Source: a virus. Taken from it: a stretch of 40,309 nucleotides of DNA. This document shows positions 29,034 through 35,841 of the stretch, piece after piece. The translations under genes were made by a program, and so were the position numbers. The stretch lies in IMG/VR virus record IMGVR_UViG_3300042261_001253, positions 1-40,309 of that record. The stretch is one strand, 5' to 3'. Numbering within the stretch: position 1 is the first letter of the stretch; every line of letters begins with the position of its first letter. The notes beneath the pieces are model-generated. The model did no database searches and had not been told where the DNA came from. It saw only the letters and a program-made list of their open reading frames with translations.

Positions 29034-29058
29034 CCTGGTTTTTGCCAGGAACTTCCCC
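29014..29058 (-). terminator. Terminator of hsp20
   Basis: On the minus strand an outer stem GGGGAAGT/ACTTCCCC encloses CCTGG-CAAAAA-CCAGG and is followed by TTTTTTTT. It lies 21 bp after the hsp20 stop. Confidence 0.9.
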
Positions 29059-29078
29059 GCAGCGACGATACTTAATAT

Positions 29079-29513
29079 TTATAGATAATCTTTACGAGTA
29101 TGATGCTCTGGTACTATTTTCCCAAGTACGATCCGTAAAAGTCCGTCTTCAAATGTGACCTCGCGGACTTCTGTGTCGTCGGATAAAGTCCACGCTCGTT
29201 TAAAACTTCTGCTAGCCACTCCCTTGTGGATAAACGTCCTATCCGATTCTGCATCCGATTTTTGTCCTTCGACAAAAAGTTTTCCATACTCTGTGAAGAC
29301 ATTGACCTCTCCTTTTTTGAATCCAGCGAGTGCAAGTTCCAGATGGGATTCAACATTATTTATCTGGACCAGGTTATATGGGGGATAGTTGGTTGTAGTT
29401 TCGTGAAGATTGAAAAGACGATCAAAATATTCGTCCATTCCAATGCTATTGCGAGTAATTCTTTCCATTAAAGCAGGAAGATCCGCAGCAGTATACCTTG
29501 TTAGGTTAGTCAT
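29079..29513 (-). CDS. Small heat shock protein Hsp20
   Basis: The alpha-crystallin domain covers residues 45-135: LELALAGFKKGEVNVF, GKLFVEGQK, a FIHKGVASRSFKRAWTL segment and the conserved DGLLRIVLGK. ATP-independent chaperones of this family hold unfolding proteins; cyanomyoviruses usually encode one, perhaps to help virion assembly. GGAG is seven bases before ATG 29513. It has its own terminator. The 150-bp gap upstream holds a weak TTGCTA-17-TTAAAT candidate promoter. Confidence 0.9.
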   Translation of the reverse strand: MTNLTRYTAADLPALMERITRNSIGMDEYFDRLFNLHETTTNYPPYNLVQINNVESHLELALAGFKKGEVNVFTEYGKLFVEGQKSDAESDRTFIHKGVASRSFKRAWTLSDDTEVREVTFEDGLLRIVLGKIVPEHHTRKDYL

Positions 29514-29638
29514 TATAGTAGCTCCTTTAAAAGCGAGGTTTGATTGTGTGATCCCTATAAGGCGATCAATATTATTTAATCACAAAATAAAAATAATAGC
29601 AAGTTGAAAACCGAACCTCTTTTTAGGGTTTCCCGACT

Positions 29639-29664
29639 TTTGTGGGGTGTTGAACTCCCCACTT
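29639..29664 (+). other. GC-rich hairpin with plus-strand T-tract
   Basis: gtgggg-tgttgaa-ctccccac is followed by tttttt on the plus strand. It lies just after the regA stop on the minus strand, but the T-tract is on the wrong side for a regA terminator. No plus-strand gene precedes it. It may slow transcription in both directions. Confidence 0.5.
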
Positions 29665-29666
29665 TT

Positions 29667-30110
29667 TTATTCGGTTTCCTCTTCTGTACGCTTCTTTTTA
29701 GCACCAATATTATACTTGGTTTCCAGAATCCAATCTCCCTTGTCCTTATAAGCAAGGACTTTGATTTGATTCAGTGGAGCAATATCCTGAATCTTAGTTA
29801 CATCAGCAATCTCAATCAAACCCCAATCTGCAAGAAGTTGGGCAATACGATTGCGCCGCTGAACATCATTCACAGTCAGGTTTGCATGTTTTCCATCGAG
29901 TGCAAAGAGCTCTTTGAAACTCACCAGATAATATTTACCTTGCTTATGCAAAATATGACAAGACTGGTAAAGTTTTTTTTCTTTTCTTGAAGCAACTCCG
30001 ATACGTGTCAAAGTCTCACGAACCTTAAGAAAATCATCAGGTTCATTCAGCAAAACTTCAATCATCATATTAGGCGTCCAATTTACTACAGGTTCTTGAA
30101 CGACACTCAT
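29667..30110 (-). CDS. regA: Translational repressor RegA
   Basis: It aligns well with T4 RegA by eye: IEVLLNEPDDFLKVRETLTRIG, LYQSCHILHKQGKYYLVSFKE, RRNRIAQLLADWGLIEI and KYNIGA all match. RegA binds mRNA start regions to lower expression of early phage genes. It starts at ATG 30110 with GGAGG upstream and overlaps the stop of gp62, as in the T4 order 44-62-regA. The tail (KKKRTEEETE) is longer than in T4. Confidence 0.92.
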   Translation of the reverse strand: MSVVQEPVVNWTPNMMIEVLLNEPDDFLKVRETLTRIGVASRKEKKLYQSCHILHKQGKYYLVSFKELFALDGKHANLTVNDVQRRNRIAQLLADWGLIEIADVTKIQDIAPLNQIKVLAYKDKGDWILETKYNIGAKKKRTEEETE

Positions 30111-30493
30111 TTTTTTCCTCCAGTTTCAAATTTTGATTTTATAAAAGTAAGTTGTTCTTTAGTAAGAATTCTCAAAGCCTGTTTTGCCTTTTCATCATTA
30201 AAACCATAATATTGTTTGACATAATCAAGATCTTTGATTTTATCTTGTCGGAGCCAGGGAGAATATCTCTTCTTTTTCCTCAGACTATTTATAAAAAAGT
30301 CATATTGCATCTTCTTTGGAAGAAAATGATACTGATTCATTTCGTTCGCAAACATAATACAATCAATGTGTCCAGACAGACATTTATTGATGATATATGG
30401 GGGATATTCCTTCTCAAGTGAAGGATCTTCATCAATCAGATGTTTCTTCGTCTGATTGATCGAGTTTAACCAATCTTTCAATTCAATTGTCAT
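30107..30493 (-). CDS. 62: Clamp loader small subunit, gp62-like
   Basis: The 128-residue product has the typical gp62 middle segment YHFLPKKMQYDFFINSLRKKKRY and is placed between gp44 and RegA. It is shorter than T4 gp62 (187 aa). With gp44 it opens and loads the gp45 clamp. Its ATG overlaps the stop of the accessory gene at 30490-31548, so the inserted cassette has kept translational coupling. Confidence 0.85.
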   Translation of the reverse strand: MTIELKDWLNSINQTKKHLIDEDPSLEKEYPPYIINKCLSGHIDCIMFANEMNQYHFLPKKMQYDFFINSLRKKKRYSPWLRQDKIKDLDYVKQYYGFNDEKAKQALRILTKEQLTFIKSKFETGGKK

Positions 30494-31548
30494 CTAATAA
30501 TCTCCATATCATTACCATGTTTCCACAATTCAAGTTCTGTCCTCAATCGATTCTCAGATTTGAGTTTTTCATACCTTTTAGACGCCTTTTTTTTCCACCA
30601 TTCAATAACTTCTTCTGGTTCATATCCAAATTTAGAAAGATAATATCTTTTCTTTTCAGTCAATGTTTTTGCATGTTCAATACAGGAATTAAACTCATCC
30701 AACTTTGAATGACCTTTTAAAGAATTTCTAATAATGGAAATCATCTTGGTTTGAATTTTCAATTTTTTTGATGACTTATCTGCAGAAATAAGTCTTTCCC
30801 CACCATTTGCAGTATTATTAAACCACCAGAACATTTCCTTAAAGTAATCGTCATGAAAAAGAGGAAGAAAATTACTTTCAGTATCTCCTATGTGTCGAAT
30901 ATAAGGTTTAAGACCATCATACATGGATACCCCTTTTGTTGTACCGTACAATGAAGTTGTTTCGAAGTATTGAAGATCAATTCCATATTTACGATCAAAT
31001 TGTCGTTTGAGTTCATTAGAAGACGCCAATAGAGCAAGAAGTTTCCCACCAAGATAATTATATCCAAATGGCTGTACAGGAACAATATTAAATCCCATTA
31101 CAAACTCACTGTTAATTCTTGAAAGTGAAAGTACTTCACCAAAATAATCATTTCTTGGTTTTGAATTGATAGTTGGTGATCCAAAACGAACAACACCTAC
31201 TATTTTATTTGTACTATCCTCGGTCACAATCCACTTTAAAGTTCTGCCAGGAATTGCTTCCTCAATAGGATTTGAAGCAGTATCATTTAAGATTTCCGAA
31301 TAAAGATCTTGATTATACTTGGATGTTGTTTTTGGGTTAGTATCTACCTCATGAATTGAAAATGACATTTCATTTGGATGAAGATTAAAATTTGAAAATA
31401 TTTCATCTTCAGGTCCAAACAATTTTCCAGATGCATTATCAATTCTACTCTTTTTAACATATCGAAGATAATCATCAATACGATTAAATTTGGAATAATA
31501 TTCTATGAACTGATCTGCTGCCCAAATGGCATTTTCAGGAGATAACAT
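30490..31548 (-). CDS. Accessory protein, DUF4338/DruA-like (tentative)
   Basis: The 352-residue product has a middle region (about 105-230) whose layout resembles DUF4338: KIVGVVRFGSP, a RNDYFG element, NIVPVQPFGYNYLGGKLLALLAS, then FETTSLYG and HIGDTES. DUF4338 occurs in DruA of the Druantia defence system and in other accessory proteins. The C-terminus is basic and Trp-rich (EVIEWWKKKASKRYEKL). The match is by eye and must be tested. It is not part of the usual clamp-loader cluster and forms a two-gene cassette with the gene upstream. Confidence 0.55.
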   Translation of the reverse strand: MLSPENAIWAADQFIEYYSKFNRIDDYLRYVKKSRIDNASGKLFGPEDEIFSNFNLHPNEMSFSIHEVDTNPKTTSKYNQDLYSEILNDTASNPIEEAIPGRTLKWIVTEDSTNKIVGVVRFGSPTINSKPRNDYFGEVLSLSRINSEFVMGFNIVPVQPFGYNYLGGKLLALLASSNELKRQFDRKYGIDLQYFETTSLYGTTKGVSMYDGLKPYIRHIGDTESNFLPLFHDDYFKEMFWWFNNTANGGERLISADKSSKKLKIQTKMISIIRNSLKGHSKLDEFNSCIEHAKTLTEKKRYYLSKFGYEPEEVIEWWKKKASKRYEKLKSENRLRTELELWKHGNDMEIIR

Positions 31549-31609
31549 AATTAAAACTCATTTTGAAAATATTTAAAGTAAATTTTTAAATATTTTTTAT
31601 AAATTTTCA

Positions 31610-32152
31610 TTACAAAATTTCCTCAACCATATTCAAAAGTTGGCAAGAATCAATTTGTTTTTCAGATGGAACAATATTAGAGTGAACCATTTGATAATCG
31701 CCCAATTTAAGTTTAAAAGTTGCTCCAGCACCATCACATTCGACTCGTGAATACACAGTATCCCAATTTGTATATGCGATAGACATAGTTTTAGTATCCA
31801 CCAAAAACATATATTCAAATGTTTTTTTAATATCTTGTTTTGTTAGTTCTTTAATTTTTCTTTTTCCTGGGCGCTTATTAATTAAAACGACTCTCTTACA
31901 ACTTCCATTTTTATTAAACAAACCTAGAGATCCTTTCATTTCATAATAAATTCCAGAATGATCTACAAAGTCTCTACCATCTTCATAGTCACCAACATAA
32001 ATTAGTTGACCATTGCTCCATTTTGCAAAAGACTTTTCTTGCAAATATGTGCGAAAAGTTTTAAATGCATTAGATTTCATTTGAGTTGTGTTTGTGGCAT
32101 TTACACATCCAAAGAATTCTTCAAGGTTTATGCGAGAAAAATCAATATTCAT
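31610..32152 (-). CDS. Accessory protein with PD-(D/E)xK-like motif
   Basis: The product has 180 residues. Asp61 and Asp64 followed by Glu71-Met-Lys73 (FVDHSGIYYEMKGS) fit the metal-binding core of PD-(D/E)xK nucleases; RVVLINKRPGK and a FEYMFLVDTKTMSIAYTNW beta-rich segment follow. A restriction-like or other DNA nuclease is possible. Its ATG overlaps the stop of the upstream small gene by 11 bp. The 61-bp gap to the next gene is AT-rich. Without a profile search the nuclease call is tentative. Confidence 0.5.
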   Translation of the reverse strand: MNIDFSRINLEEFFGCVNATNTTQMKSNAFKTFRTYLQEKSFAKWSNGQLIYVGDYEDGRDFVDHSGIYYEMKGSLGLFNKNGSCKRVVLINKRPGKRKIKELTKQDIKKTFEYMFLVDTKTMSIAYTNWDTVYSRVECDGAGATFKLKLGDYQMVHSNIVPSEKQIDSCQLLNMVEEIL

Positions 32153-32348
32153 AATCAGGTTTGTTATACTTCATATATTCCCAAAAAGTCAATTTCATTT
32201 CCTTCTGAGTCATACCACAATGCTTTGCAGCAGCAGGCAAAGTCATTTTAGCGCGAAAAAGACCTTCGTTTGCTTCTTTAACATTCTCAGGAGTTGTTTT
32301 AACTGGAATTTCTTTCAGATCTTTATAGTTAATTTTATACTGATTCAT
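32142..32348 (-). CDS. Small HTH-like conserved protein (68 aa)
   Basis: It starts MNQYKINYKDLKEIPVKTTP and contains RAKMTLPAAAKHCGMTQKEMKLTFWEY, whose central part (AAKHCGMTQKEMKL) has the spacing of a helix-turn-helix. I recognise it as a conserved protein next to gp44 in cyanomyoviruses. Its start overlaps the gp44 stop. DNA binding is inferred. Confidence 0.78.
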   Translation of the reverse strand: MNQYKINYKDLKEIPVKTTPENVKEANEGLFRAKMTLPAAAKHCGMTQKEMKLTFWEYMKYNKPDYEY

Positions 32349-33304
32349 TTGAACTCAACCTCACACATCATCTCCGTAAGTGCTGCTAGAAGATTTATTT
32401 CTTGGTCAGCACAGAACGAACTTTGATACTGATACTTAGCAATAACAAGGACAGCAGCAGGAATACTAGCAGGAACAAGGGCATCGTAAAGTGCGTCATA
32501 AACCCTCCGAAGAATAACACTAGAATCGTTATCCAAATTAGCAACAACCCATTTGCGAACCTCCGTAAAGTTTTTTTCCTTAAGGTGTTTAAGAAGATCA
32601 TTTATCGAAACATCTGAGAAAGATGCAAGAATTCCCGAGTCAATTTTCCCACCAGTAGCATATCGTTGAAGAGTGTTGATAAGTTGCCTTGTATCTGGAA
32701 AATAGTTTTTGATGAGTTCTGCTATAACTTTCTTATCATACTCAATATTTTCCTCGTCAAGAATGTGAGACATTCTATTAAAAATAGATACCATCAACTC
32801 AGGTTTTTCATTCTTTGGAATAGGAGTATATTTAAGAACAACACACCTTGATTGGATTGGTTCAATAATTTTATTAAGATTATTGCAAGTAAAAATGAAG
32901 CATACATTATTGTGAAGTTGTTCAATCACTCCACGAAGGCAAAGCATTACATCATTAGTTGTTCCATCAAACTCATCAAAGAACACTACTTTTTTCTTAT
33001 CATTAAACATAGAGACAGTAGTTCCAAAGTTAATGACTTGATTACGAATAGTATCCAAATACCTACCCTCAGACGAACCATTCAAAAACAAAACATCTTG
33101 TTTTGTAATCTTACAGAGAGTTTTAATAGTTTGAGTTTTACCACAACCCTGAGAACCTTGTAAGATAAGATTTTGATTTAGTTGCCCTTTACTTACCACA
33201 TTAGTAAAAAACTCTTTTACACTTTTAGTAAGAATCAAATCATCAACAGATTCTGGTGCCCATTTTTCCACCCACAAAAATGGTTTACTATCAGTGATTT
33301 CCAT
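32345..33304 (-). CDS. 44: Clamp loader large subunit, gp44-like
   Basis: AAA+ ATPase of 319 residues, the length of T4 gp44. Walker A is GSQGCGKT (50-57); Walker B is VVFFDEFDG; the SRC motif (IQSRCVVLKY) supplies the arginine finger in trans. With gp62 it loads gp45 on primer ends. It lies 3 bp downstream of the gene at 33308 and overlaps the HTH-like gene. Confidence 0.93.
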   Translation of the reverse strand: MEITDSKPFLWVEKWAPESVDDLILTKSVKEFFTNVVSKGQLNQNLILQGSQGCGKTQTIKTLCKITKQDVLFLNGSSEGRYLDTIRNQVINFGTTVSMFNDKKKVVFFDEFDGTTNDVMLCLRGVIEQLHNNVCFIFTCNNLNKIIEPIQSRCVVLKYTPIPKNEKPELMVSIFNRMSHILDEENIEYDKKVIAELIKNYFPDTRQLINTLQRYATGGKIDSGILASFSDVSINDLLKHLKEKNFTEVRKWVVANLDNDSSVILRRVYDALYDALVPASIPAAVLVIAKYQYQSSFCADQEINLLAALTEMMCEVEFK

Positions 33305-33307
33305 AAT

Positions 33308-33838
33308 TTAATTTATCCATGAAGGTTTTCTAGATGGGATGCGAAGATAATTATCATTCACCCAAGGTTTGGAAGCAATATATCTTTTATATGCCTCAAA
33401 TGTATCAATTTTCGTATCAAGTTTATACTCATCGGGCATTGCCCTCGTAAATTCTACCACATTTTTGTGGATGGAAATTTCTTTTCCACTTTTAGTGGCA
33501 AAGATATTCTCAGCAACTTCAAGACTCCTGATACAAGAGTGTTCTTTTTCATAACGATGCCGATACTCATTACAAAGAGCATACCCGTGACGAATCAACC
33601 AAGCAAGGTTCTCATGGGATTTTGCTGCCCATTGGGTACAGGGATGATTGCGAAAGGCACCCTTTTCTGTACTATATGGAAGACCATCTTTCTTTGGAAT
33701 GTAACCCCAATCATAATACCATTTAGAGAAAATGATAGAAACCATCTGACAGGTCTCAACAGGCATTTTTATTACTAATTTGTCAGGAAGTACAATTGCA
33801 CTCTCTGCTGGAAATGGCGAAGTGACAAATATGTTGAT
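33308..33838 (-). CDS. Phage protein of the pyrimidine-dimer glycosylase-annotated family, ATC start
   Basis: The first ATG (33766) gives only 152 residues, but the frame is open upstream and reads (M)NIFVTSPFPAESAIVLPDK, the expected N-terminus for this family. The codon there is ATC (33836-33838), with GAGG exactly 8 nt upstream, so translation probably starts at ATC, giving 176 residues. NHPCTQWAAKSHENLAWL and ALCNEYRHRY are typical. Homologues are often labelled pyrimidine dimer DNA glycosylase; the activity is not proven to my knowledge. An HNH gene ends 11 bp upstream. Confidence 0.75.
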   Translation of the reverse strand: MNIFVTSPFPAESAIVLPDKLVIKMPVETCQMVSIIFSKWYYDWGYIPKKDGLPYSTEKGAFRNHPCTQWAAKSHENLAWLIRHGYALCNEYRHRYEKEHSCIRSLEVAENIFATKSGKEISIHKNVVEFTRAMPDEYKLDTKIDTFEAYKRYIASKPWVNDNYLRIPSRKPSWIN

Positions 33839-33848
33839 GGTAGGTTCC

Positions 33849-34193
33849 TCAATTCATTAATTTAGAATAGTATTCTACCAGCATTCGTAAGTCCTCAACA
33901 GAACCGTTATTTTTCATAACAATTGCTTTTCTTGACACAACAACAATATTTTCGGGAATATAACCTTTTGTATTATCAATTCTATCAAGAGAGGGCGCAT
34001 ACTCTGTTCTCTTTACAAGAGGAACTTTAAATACTGGACACAATTCTGGAATGTGAATATCATTTTGAGTGATTGTACATTCCATATCTTTTTGTTTTGC
34101 TCTTTGTCTGGCACTTCTCAACAACTGACTTTCAGGACATTTTTTAGTCCATTTTTTTTGATAATCTGGATTGTTTTTTCTCCATTCAGTCAT
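33849..34193 (-). CDS. HNH endonuclease, probably N-terminally truncated
   Basis: The C-terminal half shows the HNH core with CPVFKVPL, SLDRIDNTKGYIPENIVVVS and AIVMKNNGS, as in homing HNH enzymes. The region before it (SARQRAKQKDMECTIT) is also typical. The frame is open a little upstream of ATG 34193 (SNKEHYKQL) without a start, which suggests loss of an N-terminal zinc-finger module. It sits between the zincin-like gene and the ATC-start gene, a likely insertion. Confidence 0.75.
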   Translation of the reverse strand: MTEWRKNNPDYQKKWTKKCPESQLLRSARQRAKQKDMECTITQNDIHIPELCPVFKVPLVKRTEYAPSLDRIDNTKGYIPENIVVVSRKAIVMKNNGSVEDLRMLVEYYSKLMN

Positions 34194-34249
34194 CAGTTGT
34201 TTATAGTGTTCTTTGTTAGATCCTCAAAGTAAAAAAGTTTACATATGTA

Positions 34250-34672
34250 TCAAAAACAATACTTTTGAATTACATACTTAACTTTTTCTGGTTTATCTTC
34301 CATCCAGTATGCTTCATGTTCAATTTGAGTAGAAGCAGTTGATGCTTTTACTGAATTTTTAATACCTTGATATTTTATAGATGAAAGAGGCATGTCATTT
34401 TTAGAAATACCAAAAGGTTTATATCCATTACATAAATGTGCAACATGCGCTCCTTCATGATAAACAGTTTGATTGATATAAAAATTTGTTTCAAATCCAC
34501 TATTTTTAATATTTTTAGTGCAAATTACAAACTTTTTACCAAAATCTGCATAACCAAAAAAATCTTTGTTTCCTTTACAATACCCAATATTTTCATAAAC
34601 TGAATATTTTGCCCGATAAATTTGATCGAGAATGTCTTTTGCTTGAGGAGTAAGATAAAGAAGAAATTCCAT
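34250..34672 (-). CDS. Zincin-like protein with HEGAH motif (140 aa)
   Basis: TVYHEGAHVAHL (His72, Glu73, His76) is a HExxH zinc site, with EHEAYWMED near residue 118 as a possible third-ligand region. ATG 34672 overlaps the TGA of gp45; the apparent extra residue upstream is a TTG. It is unrelated in sequence to the other HExxH protein at 21975-22373. A protease role is inferred; substrate unknown. Confidence 0.75.
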   Translation of the reverse strand: MEFLLYLTPQAKDILDQIYRAKYSVYENIGYCKGNKDFFGYADFGKKFVICTKNIKNSGFETNFYINQTVYHEGAHVAHLCNGYKPFGISKNDMPLSSIKYQGIKNSVKASTASTQIEHEAYWMEDKPEKVKYVIQKYCF

Positions 34673-35337
34673 CAATTGAAAGTAGAATCAGGTTCCAGAG
34701 CAATCCAATAAGAAAGATTATACTTAGTATTCGTGAACTGTGACAGAAGTTTTTGTGACACTACCACATCATAAGCACCAGGAATAATCTTGATGTTTTC
34801 TACCTTGAAGTTGAAAGTAAACTCAGCATCCGTTTCACCAACCACAATGGCATATTCGTTGGAAGTATCATTCTTCTTATCACGAACTACCAGTTTGATA
34901 ACGCCATTTTCACCAACAGCAGAAAGGTCTGGAAGTTGGTACACTGCTGCTGCCTTGACCAGTTTCTCCAAAGAAGTGCTGTCCAGTTGGAAGCAAACCT
35001 CTTGTGAAGGCAGTTGAATGCCTTTATCTGGAGGAGAAATGATCACATTCGGATCGGCAAAGAAATACTTTACTCGACGCTTGCCCTCTTTGATGCTCAA
35101 ATATGATTCTTCAGTAAAATCAAGATCAGGATCCTGATGAAGACTCAGACCATTCAGAAATTGGTTAAGATCATAAATTGCAAAGTCGCGGGGGAACTCC
35201 TCAGTAATTTCTGCTTCTGCCAATATATTTTTTGCCACAGAAATTGTACGAAGGCGATTACCTTGCTTCACAAGAATAGAGTTGTTGATGCCAGCAAAGT
35301 TCTTGAGAAGTGCAAGAGTGTTATCAGAAAGTTTCAT
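34672..35337 (-). CDS. 45: Sliding clamp, gp45-like
   Basis: It aligns with T4 gp45 from MKLSDNTLALLKNFAGINNSIL, so ATG 35337 (221 residues; T4 has 228) is chosen over in-frame codons 21-27 bases upstream. The two-domain beta/alpha clamp layout is seen (FAIYDLNQFLNGLSL, VKYFFADPN). The trimer holds gp43 on DNA and, in T4, activates late promoters. A TTGACA-17-GATAAT promoter lies upstream at 35382-35410, at the head of the 45-44-62-regA string. Confidence 0.92.
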   Translation of the reverse strand: MKLSDNTLALLKNFAGINNSILVKQGNRLRTISVAKNILAEAEITEEFPRDFAIYDLNQFLNGLSLHQDPDLDFTEESYLSIKEGKRRVKYFFADPNVIISPPDKGIQLPSQEVCFQLDSTSLEKLVKAAAVYQLPDLSAVGENGVIKLVVRDKKNDTSNEYAIVVGETDAEFTFNFKVENIKIIPGAYDVVVSQKLLSQFTNTKYNLSYWIALEPDSTFN

Positions 35338-35360
35338 TGTTTTGTTTTGGATTTTCATAA

Positions 35361-35777
35361 TCAACGGAATTCGGTCAGACCATTATCTTTACGGGAATAA
35401 TGTTTGTCAAAGTGAAGAAGCAACATAGCATAGTGAATGACTTTCATCAAATCACGCTTATTGCGTCCATCCTTGTCCCCATAGCGAGAACCATACTTTA
35501 AGATGTTTGCCTGACAAAAACCTGCTGCCAGTTTCTTTGCTGCCATCAGATCAATTGTTTGAATGTCATCATAACCAGATTCATCTCCACAATAATGACC
35601 ATGATAAGTACTGGTTACATAATCCTGAACATCTTTCAGAATTTTATCTTCGTTGTATTTCCAGAGATGGTTTTTTGATTCGGTCATAGTCACGGGAGTT
35701 TTTGTAAGGTTTAACATTCCTGTCTCTTGATTTTGAGACAGGGTAAATTCATATTGAGAATAAGGATACTCATCCAT
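35361..35777 (-). CDS. DUF3310-type conserved phage protein
   Basis: The C-terminal half (IDLMAAKKLAAGFCQANILKYGSRYGDKDGRNKRDLMKV split by Gly-rich turns) matches the DUF3310 layout, where a helix pair holds KY..R...K...DL.K. These are short proteins of unknown role in many phages. ATG 35777 (MDEYPYSQYEF) is used, because the longer frame would run through a terminator hairpin. It has 138 residues. Its 3' end contains the gp45 promoter. Confidence 0.78.
   Translation of the reverse strand: MDEYPYSQYEFTLSQNQETGMLNLTKTPVTMTESKNHLWKYNEDKILKDVQDYVTSTYHGHYCGDESGYDDIQTIDLMAAKKLAAGFCQANILKYGSRYGDKDGRNKRDLMKVIHYAMLLLHFDKHYSRKDNGLTEFR
35382..35410 (-). promoter_or_regulatory. Sigma70 promoter of gp45 (TTGACA-17-GATAAT)
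   Basis: TTGACA (35410-35405) and GATAAT (35387-35382) are exactly 17 nt apart on the minus strand, inside the last codons of the DUF3310 gene. The start near 35375 gives a leader of about 38 nt before ATG 35337. Confidence 0.62.
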
Positions 35778-35780
35778 AAT

Positions 35781-35811
35781 AAAAAGGGGGGGGAGATAGT
35801 TTACCTCCCCC
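35781..35811 (-). terminator. Terminator of the AAA+ gene, overlapping a new start point
   Basis: GGGGGAGGT..ATCTCCCCC is followed by TTTTT on the minus strand. The promoter at 35813-35841 would start inside the 5' arm (about 35806), so transcripts begun there cannot form the full hairpin. Confidence 0.85.
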
Positions 35812-35812
35812 A

Positions 35813-35841
35813 ATTATATCAGAACGGAGCGGGTTGGTCAA
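35813..35841 (-). promoter_or_regulatory. Sigma70 promoter (TTGACC-17-TATAAT) at the end of the AAA+ gene
   Basis: TTGACC (35841-35836) and TATAAT (35818-35813) are exactly 17 nt apart. The stop codon TGA of the AAA+ gene touches the -10 box, the same design as at 21969-21997. It should drive the DUF3310 gene. Confidence 0.78.

Noticed and set aside
29639-29664. Hairpin after regA as its terminator
   Set aside because: The T-tract is on the plus strand; on the minus strand the hairpin is followed by CAAAAGTC, so it is not a normal minus-strand terminator.
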